Positions 34,628-44,092 are shown, counted from the first letter of the stretch. The stretch is 64,000 nt of DNA from RPRB01 sp035519675 (GCA_035519675.1 DATIWB010000022.1:11916-75915); one strand, 5' to 3'. Made by a program: numbers and translations. The notes: a model not told the origin generated them from the letters alone.

Positions 34628-35131
34628 TCAGCCGGTCTGCAGCCGCGCGACCGCGTCGGCGGCGAGCGCACTCGCCAGGCGGCGGATGGCGGCCTGACGA
34701 TTGGCCTCGGTGGTGAGCACGTCCGCGCGGATCGCCGGAAGGTAGTCCTCGGTCCCGTAGACGTCGGTCATGGCGAGCAGCGTCCCATTCCGGAGGAGGC
34801 GGACCCGGAACGTGGCCGAGATCCGGTAGGTGAGCGCTCCCTGCGTGCCCGGCGCCAGCTGGGCCACCGCGGCTCCGACCGAGAGCAGTTCGCCCTCCAG
34901 CCGCCCCTCGCTGCTCTCCCCGCCCAGATTTCCCGAGCGCGCCAGCCGCTCGCGCAGCGCCTCGGTGAAGACGCCCTCCAGCGCGGGCTCGCTGGTGCGG
35001 TTCACGACGATCGGGGCGAAGACCTTCCGGATGCCCTGGGGGAACCCCGGACCACTGGCGGTGACGTGGTAGCCGCAGCCCGGCTCAGCCAGGCAGGCGA
35101 GCGACACCAGGGCCGCGAGCGACCGGCTCAT
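34628..35131 (-). CDS. lptE: LPS assembly lipoprotein LptE
   Basis: A 167-residue LptE/RlpB-like lipoprotein that would plug the LptD barrel in the outer membrane. The mature start CGYHVTASGPGFPQGIRKVFAPIV follows the family pattern (C-G-Y-x, then a strand with the P-x-hydrophobic-N motif), and the C-terminal helix has RQAAIRRLASALAADAVARL. The lipobox AEPG-C is unusual, because Pro and Glu sit where small residues are expected. The ATG overlaps the leuS stop by 4 bases, the common leuS-lptE linkage. Confidence 0.88.
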   Translation of the reverse strand: MSRSLAALVSLACLAEPGCGYHVTASGPGFPQGIRKVFAPIVVNRTSEPALEGVFTEALRERLARSGNLGGESSEGRLEGELLSVGAAVAQLAPGTQGALTYRISATFRVRLLRNGTLLAMTDVYGTEDYLPAIRADVLTTEANRQAAIRRLASALAADAVARLQTG

Positions 35132-37632
35132 CCGACGACGAAGTTGATCAGCCGCTTCGGGACGAAGACCACCTTCCGGAGGGCCTTTCCGGCCAGGGCC
35201 GCGCGTACCTTCTCCTCGCTCTCGGCGGCGGCCCGGACCTCGCTCTCGCCCGCGTCGGCGGCGATGCGGATCTCCCCGCGAAGCTTGCCGTTCACCTGGA
35301 CGGCGTAGGGCAGGGTGTCCTCCACCACCAGCGCCGGGTCGAACTCCGGCCAGCCCTGCTCGACCGTGGAGGGCGCGCCGGCCGGGCCGTACGCCTCGGC
35401 GACGGCATCCGCCAGATGCGGCGCGAACGGGGTCAGCACGCGGGTGAGCAGCCGGATGGCCTCTCCCATCGCCGCCTTCTCCGCCGGGGTCTCCGGACGA
35501 CCCGCGTCGTACAGCGCGTTGACGAACTCCATGACGAAGGCGATCGCCGTGTTGAAGGAGAGCCGGTCGATGGCCTCCCCGACCCGCTTCACGCACCTGT
35601 GGGCGGCCCGGCGAATCTGCAGCGCCTTCCCCTCGAAGGGGCCATTGGCCCGAGCCGTGGCGGTGGCGTCCTGGTGCGTGGCAGCCAGGGCCCAGACCCG
35701 CTTCAGGAAGCGGTGCGCGCCCTCGACCTGGTCATCGCTCCAGTCGAAGTCCCGCTCGGGTGGCCCGGCGAAGAGCACGTAGGTGCGGACGGTGTCCGCG
35801 CCGTACTTCTCGACGATGGTGGCCGGAGCGACGACGTTGCCCCAGCGCTTGGACATCTTCCGCCCGTCCGGGCCGTTGACGATGCCCTGGGTGACGAGAC
35901 GGGTCACCGGCTCGTCCGTCGGGACGAGGCCGAGCACCTTCATCCACCGGGTCCAGAACCGGAAGTAGAGCAGATGCATGACCGCGTGCTCGGGGCCACC
36001 GACGTAGAGGTCCACCGGGAGCCAGCGCTGCGCCAGCGCCGGGTCGAAGGGGGCCCTGTCGAAATGGGGGGAGAGGTAGCGCGCGTGGTACCAGCTGGAG
36101 TCGACGAAGGTGTCCATCGTCTCCACCTCCCGCCGCGCGGGCCCGCCGCAGGTCGGGCAGGTGGTCTCGACGAAGGACTTCACCTTGGCCAGCGGTGGCT
36201 CGCCCTTCCCGGTGAGCACCGCCTGGGTGTCGATGTCCGGCAGCCGCACCGGGAGCTGGTCGTCCGGCAGGGGGATGCCCTTCCGCTCCGGATCGCACCG
36301 CTCGCAGTAGACGATGGGGATGGGGGTGCCCCAGTACCGCTGGCGACTGAACCCCCAGTCCTTCTGCCGGTAGGTCACCGTGGGCTTGCCGAGCCTGCGC
36401 TGCTCCAGCGCCTGGCCCATCCGGCGGCGGGCCTCCTCGGAATCGAGTCCGGTGTACTCCCCCGAGTCGACCAGGATGCCGTCGTCGTTGAATGACCCGG
36501 TCCAGCTCTCGACCGGGCCGAGGTCCCGACCGTCTGCGGGGCGGATGACCGGCTTGATCGGCAGGCCATAGGTCCGGGCGAAGGCAAAGTCCCGTGTGTC
36601 GTGCGCCGGCACGGCCATCAGCGCACCCGTGCCGTAGTCGCTGAGAACGAAGTTGGCGACCCAGATGGACACAGGCTGGCCGCTGAAGGGATTGGTGGCG
36701 TGTGCGCCGGTGAAGACGCCCTCCTTGGGGGCGCCCTCGGCGGTGCGCTCGATCTTCCCCATTGCCGCCATGCGGGCGGCGAAGGCCTCCACCTCGGCCC
36801 GGCGGCTCGGGGTGGTGAGGTCCGGGACCATCGGGTGGTCCGGGGCGAGCACCAGCGCCGTCGCGCCGTACACGGTGTCGATGCGGGTGGTGAAGACCCG
36901 GATGGCCCGGCCTCCGGCGGTCTTGAAGTCCGCCTCGGCGCCCACGCTCTTGCCGATCCAGTTCCGCTGGGCAGAGGTGATGCGCTCGGGCCAGGCGGTG
37001 AGCGTGTCCAGCGCCTGGAGGAGGTCCTCGCTGTTCCGGGTGATGCGGAACGCCCACTCGGGCATCTGGCGGTCCACCACTGGCGAGTCACACCGCTCGC
37101 AGCGGCCGTCCTTCACCTGCTCGTTGGCGATGACGGTGAGACAGCCGGTGCACCAGTTCACCTTGCTGAACCGGCGGTACACCATGTCCCGCTCCCAGAG
37201 GCGAAGGAAGAACCACTGGTTCCACCGGTAGTACTCGGGATCGCTGGTGTTGACCTCGCGGGTCCAGTCGTAGGCGAAGCCGAGCGACTTCATCGCCGCG
37301 CGGAAGCGCTCGATGTTCTCCCGGGTACGGACCGCGGGGTGGACGCCATCCTTGATCGCCGCGTTCTCGGCCGGAAGCCCGAAGGCGTCCCACCCCATCG
37401 GGTGCAACACGTCGAAGCCGCGCATCCGGTAGTACCGAGCGTACACGTCGCCGATCAGGTAGTTGCGGACGTGCCCCATGTGCATCGAGCCGCTGGGGTA
37501 CGGCAGCATCTCCAGCACGTACTTCTTCGGCGCCTGGGGCCTCGCGTCGGCCCGGAACAGACCGGCCTTCTCCCAGCGCTCCTGCCAGGTGGGCTCCAGG
37601 GACTTCGGGTCGTACCGCTCGCTGAGCTTCAT
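35128..37632 (-). CDS. leuS: Leucyl-tRNA synthetase
   Basis: An 834-residue class Ia synthetase of bacterial type. It has MLPYPSGSMHMGHVRNY (HMGH at 51-54), the WDAFGLPAENAAI block, zinc-finger cysteines in NWCTGCLTVIANEQVKDGRCERCDSP-like order, the CP1 editing domain (TTRIDTVYGATALVLAPDHP), and KMSKRWGNVV near residue 590. The C-terminal domain ends VVFVPKRLINFVVG. I chose ATG 37632, which gives the canonical MKLSERYDPKSLEPTWQ start. It is divergent from asnS (80-base gap). Confidence 0.97.
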   Translation of the reverse strand: MKLSERYDPKSLEPTWQERWEKAGLFRADARPQAPKKYVLEMLPYPSGSMHMGHVRNYLIGDVYARYYRMRGFDVLHPMGWDAFGLPAENAAIKDGVHPAVRTRENIERFRAAMKSLGFAYDWTREVNTSDPEYYRWNQWFFLRLWERDMVYRRFSKVNWCTGCLTVIANEQVKDGRCERCDSPVVDRQMPEWAFRITRNSEDLLQALDTLTAWPERITSAQRNWIGKSVGAEADFKTAGGRAIRVFTTRIDTVYGATALVLAPDHPMVPDLTTPSRRAEVEAFAARMAAMGKIERTAEGAPKEGVFTGAHATNPFSGQPVSIWVANFVLSDYGTGALMAVPAHDTRDFAFARTYGLPIKPVIRPADGRDLGPVESWTGSFNDDGILVDSGEYTGLDSEEARRRMGQALEQRRLGKPTVTYRQKDWGFSRQRYWGTPIPIVYCERCDPERKGIPLPDDQLPVRLPDIDTQAVLTGKGEPPLAKVKSFVETTCPTCGGPARREVETMDTFVDSSWYHARYLSPHFDRAPFDPALAQRWLPVDLYVGGPEHAVMHLLYFRFWTRWMKVLGLVPTDEPVTRLVTQGIVNGPDGRKMSKRWGNVVAPATIVEKYGADTVRTYVLFAGPPERDFDWSDDQVEGAHRFLKRVWALAATHQDATATARANGPFEGKALQIRRAAHRCVKRVGEAIDRLSFNTAIAFVMEFVNALYDAGRPETPAEKAAMGEAIRLLTRVLTPFAPHLADAVAEAYGPAGAPSTVEQGWPEFDPALVVEDTLPYAVQVNGKLRGEIRIAADAGESEVRAAAESEEKVRAALAGKALRKVVFVPKRLINFVVG

Positions 37633-37712
37633 GGGGTGATCCGATGGTCCTACCCGGCAGGCCCCCCGGGGCGCAACGTTTCGGCCCTGCTCGGTGGTAG
37701 AGAGCCCCTCCC

Positions 37713-39017
37713 ATGGCAACCCCCGTCGTCACCATCCGGGACATCGCCGCGCACGAGAACCAGGAGGTCGAGCTGCGCGGCTGGCTCTACAACAAGCGGA
37801 GCAGCGGCAAGCTCCACTTCCTCCAGGTCCGCGATGGCACCGGGGTCATCCAGGCGGTGGTCTTCAAGAACGACGTTCCCCCGGAGCAGTTCACCCGGGC
37901 GGATCACCTGGGCCAGGAGACGGCGATCATCGTCCGGGGGCTGGTGAAGAAGGACGCCCGGAGCCCCATCGGGTTCGAGCTCTCGGTGAAGCACCTGGAG
38001 GTGGTCTCCGAGGCCAAGGACTACCCCATCACCCCCAAGGAGCACGGGGTGGCCTACCTGATGGAGCACCGCCACCTGTGGCTCCGGTCGGCCCGCCAGA
38101 ACGTGATCCTCCGGGTGCGGGCGACGGTGGAGAAGGCCATCCGGGACTACTTCGACGGGAACGGCTTCACCCTGGTGGACGCGCCCATCTTCACCCCGGC
38201 CGCCTGCGAGGGGACCAGCACGCTCTTCACCGTCCCCTACTTCGACCTCGGAAACGCCTACCTCACCCAGTCGGGTCAGCTGTACATGGAGGCCGCAGCG
38301 GCCGCGCTGGGGAAGGTCTACTGCTTCGGCCCCACCTTCCGCGCCGAGAAGAGCAAGACCCGGCGGCACCTGACCGAGTTCTGGATGGTGGAGCCCGAGG
38401 TCGCGTACATGACCCTGGAGGAGGACATGGCCCTTGCCGAGGGGTTGATCTCCTTCATCGTCGAGAAGGTGCTCGACAAGCACGAGAAGGAGCTGGTCGG
38501 CGTTCTGGAACGGGACGTCAGCAAGCTGAAGAACGTGAAGGCACCCTTCCCGAGGATCACCTACCAGGAGGCGATCGAGCGGCTCAAGGCGGCCGGGCAC
38601 CCGGCGAAATTCGGTGACGACTTTGGCGGCGACGAGGAGACCGTGCTCGGGAATCAGTTCGACCGGCCGGTGATCGTCCACCGCTATCCGGTGGAGCTGA
38701 AGGCCTTCTACTTCAAGCACGACGCGAAGGACCCGCGCCTGGCGCTGGGGATGGACGTGCTCGCGCCCGAGGGCTACGGGGAGATCGTCGGCGGTGGCCA
38801 GCGCGAGGACGACCTCGAGACGCTGGAAAAGCGCATCGTGGAGCACCATCTGCCGCCCGAGGCGTTCTCCTGGTACCTGGACCTCCGGAAGTACGGGACG
38901 GTGCCGCACGCCGGCTTCGGGCTCGGGGTGGAGCGCACCGTCGCCTGGGTGTGCGGGCTCCACCACGTGCGGGAAACGATTCCGTTCGCCAGGATGATGG
39001 AGCGCATCACCCCCTAG
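37713..39017 (+). CDS. asnS: Asparaginyl-tRNA synthetase
   Basis: A 434-residue class IIb enzyme. The N-terminal OB-fold includes VELRGWLYNKRSSGKLHFLQVRD. The catalytic core has FTPAACEGTSTLF, GPTFRAEKSKTRRHLTEFWMVEPE (motif 2), GGGQREDD and the motif 3 HAGFGLGVERTVAW. The CEGTSTLF and EFWMVEPE segments indicate AsnRS rather than AspRS. It has its own upstream region, divergent from leuS, and is convergent with the unknown exported protein gene. Confidence 0.95.
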   Translation: MATPVVTIRDIAAHENQEVELRGWLYNKRSSGKLHFLQVRDGTGVIQAVVFKNDVPPEQFTRADHLGQETAIIVRGLVKKDARSPIGFELSVKHLEVVSEAKDYPITPKEHGVAYLMEHRHLWLRSARQNVILRVRATVEKAIRDYFDGNGFTLVDAPIFTPAACEGTSTLFTVPYFDLGNAYLTQSGQLYMEAAAAALGKVYCFGPTFRAEKSKTRRHLTEFWMVEPEVAYMTLEEDMALAEGLISFIVEKVLDKHEKELVGVLERDVSKLKNVKAPFPRITYQEAIERLKAAGHPAKFGDDFGGDEETVLGNQFDRPVIVHRYPVELKAFYFKHDAKDPRLALGMDVLAPEGYGEIVGGGQREDDLETLEKRIVEHHLPPEAFSWYLDLRKYGTVPHAGFGLGVERTVAWVCGLHHVRETIPFARMMERITP

Positions 39018-39043
39018 AAGTTTCGCCGCCCGTCAGAGCGGTG

Positions 39044-40018
39044 TCACGGCGAGGTGTACGTCCCCGTGACGCTCAGGCGGTCGTCGTTCTTGTGCCCGGC
39101 GCACTGCGTGGCGGTTCCCTTGAGCTTTCCCGCGTTCGCCTCGACCTCGAGCGCCCCGCAGCCGAACTTGAGCGAGTTCTTCTTCTCGCTCGCGTCCATC
39201 AGCGCCTGGCGCTCTTTGTTGATGGCGTCCATCTCCGGCTGGAGCTTCTGCATGCAGGGCGCGATCTGGTTCTGGGGACCCTTGGTGCAGGCATTCACCT
39301 TGGCCATCACCGCGTTGAATCGCTGGTCAAGATCTTTCCACTCCTTGGACTGCATGACCGCCATCGCCCCCTGGCCTTGGGCCATGGCCTCCTCCTGAGG
39401 AACTTGCCGGTCGAGGGAGAGGGAGTGCTGCCCACGACGGACCTGGTAAGTGTACGAGCCGAGGACCTTCCCTGCGCGGCGCCATTCGCCGGTGGCGGTC
39501 GTCTCCTGCTGTCCGCAGGGGAAGGTGACCTTGAGGACCATCGTGTCGCCGGCGACCTCGAAGGTGAAGGTGTGCTCGCAGCCGATCTCCAGGCCGGGAA
39601 CGGTGACCTGGATGCCGGACACGGCGGAGATGGCGGAGACCCCGAGCAGCTCCGGCGGAGCATCCGGCTTGGCCTTCACCGTGGCCTCCCAGCCGGAGGA
39701 GGTCTGCTTCTCCTCCACCACCTCGACGTCGTTGCTCTGAACCAGCACCAGGCTGCCCTGAGGCAGCTTGCCCTTGAGCACGAACTTCCCCGTCTTGCCC
39801 GGACAGAGCACGACGCAGCTCGCGGCGGCACCGCCGCCCGATCCCGCTCCGGAGAAGGTGACCTCGGGGGTGGGGTACTTGGCCCGGACCGCGTTCGAGT
39901 CCAGCCCGAGCTGTTTCCGCTCCGCGGACGCCTTGGCGTGGAACTCGGACTGGCGCTTCTGCCAGTCGCCGCCGGTGGCGGGGGCGGCGAGCACCAGGAG
40001 CACGACCAGACGGTTCAT
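39044..40018 (-). CDS. Exported protein of unknown function
   Basis: A 324-residue protein I do not recognise. A short signal peptide (MNRLVVLLVLAAPATGG) is followed by a charged segment, a beta-rich middle with SCVVLCPGKTGKFVLKGKL and GCEHTFTFEVAGD, an amphipathic helical region (about 210-285, with CTKGPQNQIAPCMQKL) and a final strand block (FGCGALEVEANAGKLKGTATQC). Eight or so cysteines in the mature part suggest disulfides and a periplasmic or extracellular site. It is probably co-transcribed with the O-antigen ligase-like gene, which ends where it begins (4-base overlap). Confidence 0.75.
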   Translation of the reverse strand: MNRLVVLLVLAAPATGGDWQKRQSEFHAKASAERKQLGLDSNAVRAKYPTPEVTFSGAGSGGGAAASCVVLCPGKTGKFVLKGKLPQGSLVLVQSNDVEVVEEKQTSSGWEATVKAKPDAPPELLGVSAISAVSGIQVTVPGLEIGCEHTFTFEVAGDTMVLKVTFPCGQQETTATGEWRRAGKVLGSYTYQVRRGQHSLSLDRQVPQEEAMAQGQGAMAVMQSKEWKDLDQRFNAVMAKVNACTKGPQNQIAPCMQKLQPEMDAINKERQALMDASEKKNSLKFGCGALEVEANAGKLKGTATQCAGHKNDDRLSVTGTYTSP

Positions 40019-41196
40019 GGGACCCCTCCCTCGGGGGCGGAGTCTGGCGGAAGCGCGCCGACACCGTCCACGGAATCCGCGCGCTCGAGGCGGGCAGCGG
40101 CCCCGCAGAGGACCGCGAGGAACACCAGGTCCGCTGGCCGGGCCAGCGGAAAATCCACCGTGGCGCGAACGGCCAGCGCCGCCAGACCCGCCCCCACCCC
40201 CGCGCCCTCGAGCGTGCCGCTCCGGACCGCGGCGACGAACGCCGTGGCGAAGAGGGCCATCAGGGCGAGGAGCCCGAGAAGACCTCCCTCCAGGACTCGC
40301 TCCAGCCAGTCGTCATGCAGGTGCTCCTGCACCCCGGCGAACCGCGACTCGGGGTGGGCCGCCACGCAGGCGGCATCGGCTCCGCAGCGGTCCCGCCAGC
40401 GCTCGACCTCCCAGGCCGGCCAGTGGAGCGCCACCGCCCCGGGGCCGTGGCCGAGCCAGGACGCCTCGCGAACGTGCCGAGCGGCGGTGGCCACGAGGTA
40501 CCAGCGTCCTGCCAGGGCAGCGGTGGCCGAACGCCCGGCCAGCGGCACCGCCGAGACGAGCAGGCCGGCTCCGAGCGCCAGCGCGAGCCGCCGTCGGTCG
40601 CTTCCCCGTGGACCGGCGACGACGACCACCAGCAACGCCGCCCCGAGGCAGAGGACGGTGGCGAAGGAACGGAGCAGGGCGAGCCCGAGCAGCTGGACCC
40701 CGGCGGAGCCCGCGGTGAGCGGCTTCCAGGGGTGGAGCGCCGCGACGAGCGTCAGGGGAGCGGTCACCCCCAGGACGGAGGCAACGAAGTCCGGGTTCCC
40801 CAGCGTGCCGTAACGGGCGAGCCGGGCGCCCTCGACGTCGGGCGCGAACGCCCGGAGCGGATCGAGACCCAGCGCCTGGAGCAGCACCACACCCGCGGCG
40901 AGGCCGCCCGCCCAGGTCACCGCCCTCCAGGGGAGCGGGACCCGGGAAAGGCTGAACGAGGCGATGAGCACCGGGCCGGCGAGCGTCCACCACGGCCTCG
41001 GTCCCTCGCTCAGCGCCAGCGAGAGCGCGCAGGCAGCGAGGTTCGCCAGCGCAGCGAGGGCGACCGCTCCGGCGCCCTGACGGTCACGGGGGAGGAACAG
41101 CACGCTGCACGCGGCGGCCACACCGGTCAGCAGCCACTTGGATCCCGAGAACGGGCTCGCCGCCCAAGGCCAGACGACGAGGGTGACCGCGACCAC
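40015..41196 (-). CDS. O-antigen ligase/polymerase-like (Wzy_C family) membrane protein
   Basis: A 393-residue polytopic protein with about ten to eleven membrane helices. Family hallmarks are GTLGNPDFVASVLGVTAPLTL near 130 and, after a long extracytoplasmic loop, VQEHLHDDWLERVLEGGLLGLL near 290, equivalent to the HND-W-L motif of WaaL-type ligases. Such proteins attach or polymerise undecaprenyl-linked glycans at the periplasmic face. The only start codon available is GTG 41196; the open frame continues upstream without ATG, GTG or TTG. No other glycan genes are adjacent. Confidence 0.75.
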   Translation of the reverse strand: MVAVTLVVWPWAASPFSGSKWLLTGVAAACSVLFLPRDRQGAGAVALAALANLAACALSLALSEGPRPWWTLAGPVLIASFSLSRVPLPWRAVTWAGGLAAGVVLLQALGLDPLRAFAPDVEGARLARYGTLGNPDFVASVLGVTAPLTLVAALHPWKPLTAGSAGVQLLGLALLRSFATVLCLGAALLVVVVAGPRGSDRRRLALALGAGLLVSAVPLAGRSATAALAGRWYLVATAARHVREASWLGHGPGAVALHWPAWEVERWRDRCGADAACVAAHPESRFAGVQEHLHDDWLERVLEGGLLGLLALMALFATAFVAAVRSGTLEGAGVGAGLAALAVRATVDFPLARPADLVFLAVLCGAAARLERADSVDGVGALPPDSAPEGGVP

Positions 41197-41316
41197 GGTG
41201 GTGGCTGCAATCGCCCGGGTGCCCTGCCAGCGCAGGGGGAAGAGTCTGCCACGCCCCGGAGCGACCGCCAGCGGCGGCGTGCGCGAGGGCCGGTCCGCCC
41301 GAAACTCGATGCCGGG

Positions 41317-41799
41317 TCAGCGTGCGGCGAGCGCGAGAATGTGCTCCCTCGCCAACGGGAACTCGGCGAGCAGCTCCTCCGCGCTTCCCAGCTCGAACGC
41401 GGAGAACTCGAACCCGGGCGAGACCGTGCACCCGGCCAGCGTCCACCGCGAGCCTGGCGCCGGCATCGCGCCGAACCATGAATGGGCCGGGATGACCAGC
41501 TGGGGCCGCTCGACTGAGAGCAGGTGCACCCGCGCCGCCGACCCGGGGACGAGCTGGACGACGTGCAGCGGGTCCCCGTGGTGAAAGTGCCAGATCTCGT
41601 CGGCGTCGATCCGATGGAGCCGCGAGCGCTCGCTGGCTCCCAGCAGGTAGAGGATGGCGGTGCAGACGCTCCGGCTCGTGCCGGCCAAGGTGGCCGTCGC
41701 GCGGTAGGTCTCGCGGTACCAGCCGCCCTCGGGATGTGGAGCGAGGCCGAAATGTTCGATGAGCTCTTCCACCGTTCCGGGGACCCTAGCCTGCGCCAC
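41317..41799 (-). CDS. DUF985 cupin-fold protein
   Basis: A 160-residue single-domain cupin of the DUF985/YML079w type. LGLAPHPEGGWYRETYR-like residues near 18-33, ILYLLGASERSRLHRIDADEIWHFHHGDPL and PAHSWFGAMPAPGSRWTLAGCTVSPGFEFSAFEL cover the full family. The metal-binding His cluster is partial. The biochemical role of the family is not known. GTG 41799 is the longest start, and GTG 41772 is possible. It is divergent from the pseudogene that follows. Confidence 0.88.
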   Translation of the reverse strand: MAQARVPGTVEELIEHFGLAPHPEGGWYRETYRATATLAGTSRSVCTAILYLLGASERSRLHRIDADEIWHFHHGDPLHVVQLVPGSAARVHLLSVERPQLVIPAHSWFGAMPAPGSRWTLAGCTVSPGFEFSAFELGSAEELLAEFPLAREHILALAAR

Positions 41800-41878
41800 C
41801 GCCGGGTACGTCGAGGAGCTTGCTCTCGGGGCGGCCCAGGAGGCTGATCGGCGCCCGGGTTACGCGCAGGAGGGTGTC

Positions 41879-42675
41879 ATGGACCGCCCCTGGCTGTCGG
41901 CCGCTGTCGCGGTGCTGCTTCCTCTGAGCGGCGTGGCCGCGGAGCCGGGCTACCTGCGCCTGAAGCGCGTGGAGATCGTCGACCGGCACGGGTTCGAGAA
42001 GCCGATGCCGGCGATGTCGCTCCTCGTCCCGACCGAGTGGAGCTTCGACGGCGAGGTCCGCTTCGCTCAGCGGGTCGGGAACCCCGAGGACCTCGTCCGG
42101 CTCGCCTTCCGCACCACCAGTCCCGACGGGCGGCTGGCCATCGAGATGTTCCCCGGCTGGGGCTGGGCGATGAACCCGGCCACCGGCCAGATGGTGCAGT
42201 CGGAGATGTACCAGTCGAGCGCCGAGTACCCTTCGGGCTGCGCGCCCCGGCCGGTGAGCTGCCTGCGCACGAGAAGCTGTTCCGCACCGTGCTCTCGACC
42301 GTGCGGGTGGACCCCACCTGGCAGGCGCGCGTGTCCCAGGTCCAGGCGAACATGACCGCGGCCAACGTCCAGGGCGCGCACGATCGCTCCAAGATCATCG
42401 CCCAGTCGGCCGAGGACACCCGGAGGATCATCCGCGAGGGCTACCAGGCGCGGCAGAAGTCCGAGGACCGGAACAGCGAGCGGTGGAGCGACGCGATGCG
42501 CGGCGTCCAGACCTTCAAGAACCCGAGCACCGGCGAGAACGTGACGCTCAGCAACGAGTACGCCCACGCCTGGGCGAACGGGAGCGGCGAGTACGTGATG
42601 AGCGACACGCCGGGCTTCAATCCGGCGCAAGTGCTCCGCGGCAGCTGGACGGAGCTGCAGCCGGTCCACCGCTGA
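41879..42675 (+). pseudogene. Frameshifted secreted-protein gene with probable internal deletion
   Basis: The 5' part starts at ATG 41879 with a strong AGGAGG site and a signal peptide (WLSAAVAVLLPLSGVAA), then MPAMSLLVPTEWSFDGEV and a globular region to about 42230. Past that point this frame turns into Arg/Ser/Cys-rich nonsense and stops at 42355. A second frame takes over with LFRTVLSTVRVDPTWQARV, SKIIAQSAEDTRRIIREGYQ and EYAHAWANGSGEYVMSDTPGFNP to the stop at 42675. The two halves read as N- and C-terminal parts of one exported myxobacterial-type protein, joined out of frame near 42228-42240. A sequencing error is the alternative. Confidence 0.7.
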
Positions 42676-42701
42676 GCACCCAGGTCAGGATCCGCCCCGC
42701 G

Positions 42702-43082
42702 TCACGCCGGGGCCGCGAGAAGCGACGCCGCCGCCCGGCTCACGTCCTCGGGCGCCACCGGCTTGGAGAGGAACGCGCTCGCGCCCGCCCCCAGCGCCCG
42801 GGCTCGCTCGGCCTCGGTCCGGTCGGTGGTCACCACCAGGATGGGGACCCGCGCGTGCCGGGCACCGGACCGGATGTGGTGGATGAGCTTCAGCCCGTCG
42901 AGCCGCGGCATGTGCACGTCGGTGACCACCAGGTCGTACTCGCCGGAGACGAAGCGCTTCAGCGCCTCGGCGCCGTCCGCCGCCTCGTCGCAGGTGCTCG
43001 ACCCGAGCGAGGCCATCGCCGACACCAGCACCTGACGCGCGGAGCGCGAGTCGTCGACGACCAGGACACGGAAGCCTCTCAT
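42702..43082 (-). CDS. Single-domain response regulator (CheY-like)
   Basis: A 126-residue receiver domain with acidic pocket D10/D11, the phospho-acceptor D55 in LVVTDVHMPRLDG, Thr in LVVTTDR and Lys in FLSKPVAP. No output domain is present. It is the last gene of the chemosensory operon, 18 bases after cheW, and could be a second CheY competing for phosphate from CheA or acting as a phosphate sink. Confidence 0.9.
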   Translation of the reverse strand: MRGFRVLVVDDSRSARQVLVSAMASLGSSTCDEAADGAEALKRFVSGEYDLVVTDVHMPRLDGLKLIHHIRSGARHARVPILVVTTDRTEAERARALGAGASAFLSKPVAPEDVSRAAASLLAAPA

Positions 43083-43100
43083 CGGGGGCGAGACAGCAGT

Positions 43101-43535
43101 TTACAGGCCCGGGCGCCGCGCCGCAGAACGTTTTGCCAGCAATCCCTGCAAATCGAGCAGGCGGCATTCGTCCCCGGTCACCCCCAGCACGCCTGGCACG
43201 GAGCCCTCGGGGCGGATCTCCGCCGCCGTGTAGCGACGTACGCCCGCCATCCCGTCGACGCGCAGCCCCACCCGCCGCCGACCGATGCGGGCGAGGATCA
43301 CCTTGGGCTTGGCCGTGCGCGGGGGGCTCCCGGCCGGGAGGAGGCGCCGGAGGTCCACGATGGGCACCGCCGTGCCATGCACGTGCACCACGCCCTCCAC
43401 GTGGGCCGGTGCGTCGCTGAGCGGCAGGGGGACGACGCGGGGGAGGATCTCGTCCACCCGCGCCACGTCGATTCCGTAGACGGCCTCGCCCACCCAGAAG
43501 GCGCAGACGTCCACCGCCTCGGCGTCGGCGCTCAC
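43101..43535 (-). CDS. cheW: CheW-like adaptor protein
   Basis: A 144-residue single CheW domain: FWVGEAVYGIDVARVDEILPR at the start, VEGVVHVHGTAVPIVDLRRLL in the second sub-barrel, then RRVGLRVDGMAGVRRY. CheW couples receptors to CheA. The GTG start overlaps the stop of the preceding CheW-like gene (GTGA), so two CheW domains are encoded in tandem as separate genes. Confidence 0.9.
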   Translation of the reverse strand: MSADAEAVDVCAFWVGEAVYGIDVARVDEILPRVVPLPLSDAPAHVEGVVHVHGTAVPIVDLRRLLPAGSPPRTAKPKVILARIGRRRVGLRVDGMAGVRRYTAAEIRPEGSVPGVLGVTGDECRLLDLQGLLAKRSAARRPGL

Positions 43536-44092
43536 CGGAGGAGCCACTCCGGATCGACCACGGTGCAGGTCGCCTCGGCGGTCTGGAGGATTCCGACCAC
43601 CCCGCCGGTCGGCCCGCTCGAGGGACGCTCCAGCGCGCCGGGGCGGACCCTCTGCACGCCGCGGACCCGGTCCACCCAGAGCCCCGCTGGACCGAGCGCG
43701 GTGCGCACCACCAGGATGCGCGCCGGGCGCGGCGGCCGCTCGCAGTCCGGGCCGGCACAGAGCGGCGCCGAGCCGGCGAGCTGAAGGCGCAGCGACGGGT
43801 CGTACACCGGGGTGATGGTCCCCCGGAGATTCAGCACGCCCAGCAGCGGTGGCCGCGCCCGGGGAATCTCGGTGAGCGGGCGGGCCCGGAGGATCTCGGT
43901 CACCGTATCCAGCGCCACCGCGTACTCGCCCTCGCGGAGCGAGAAGGTCAGCAGCTGGATCTCCTCCGCCCCCACCGGGCGGTCCGGCTCGACGCTGGAG
44001 GTGGGGAGGTCGACCAGGGCGTCGAACTCCTCCTCCGGCCGGTAGCGGAAGCGGGCCAGCAGCTCGTGCACGGCGGAGGTCCCGGGACTCAC
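43532..44092 (-). CDS. cheW: CheW-domain protein with N-terminal extension
   Basis: A 186-residue protein. About 40 N-terminal residues (VHELLARFRYRPEEEFDALV) precede a CheW domain with LLTFSLREGEYAVALDTVTEILR, LGVLNLRGTITPVYDPSLRL, an inserted CAGPDCERPPRP loop that adds two cysteines, and LGPAGLWVDRVRGVQRV. It is coupled by GTGA overlaps to cheA upstream and the second cheW downstream. The extension and insertion differ from the plain neighbour, so the two adaptors may not be interchangeable. Confidence 0.88.
   Translation of the reverse strand: MSPGTSAVHELLARFRYRPEEEFDALVDLPTSSVEPDRPVGAEEIQLLTFSLREGEYAVALDTVTEILRARPLTEIPRARPPLLGVLNLRGTITPVYDPSLRLQLAGSAPLCAGPDCERPPRPARILVVRTALGPAGLWVDRVRGVQRVRPGALERPSSGPTGGVVGILQTAEATCTVVDPEWLLR

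Noticed and set aside
42228..42240. Programmed frameshift in the broken exported-protein gene
   Set aside because: No slippery heptamer or stimulatory hairpin, and the overlap region looks like a deletion scar.
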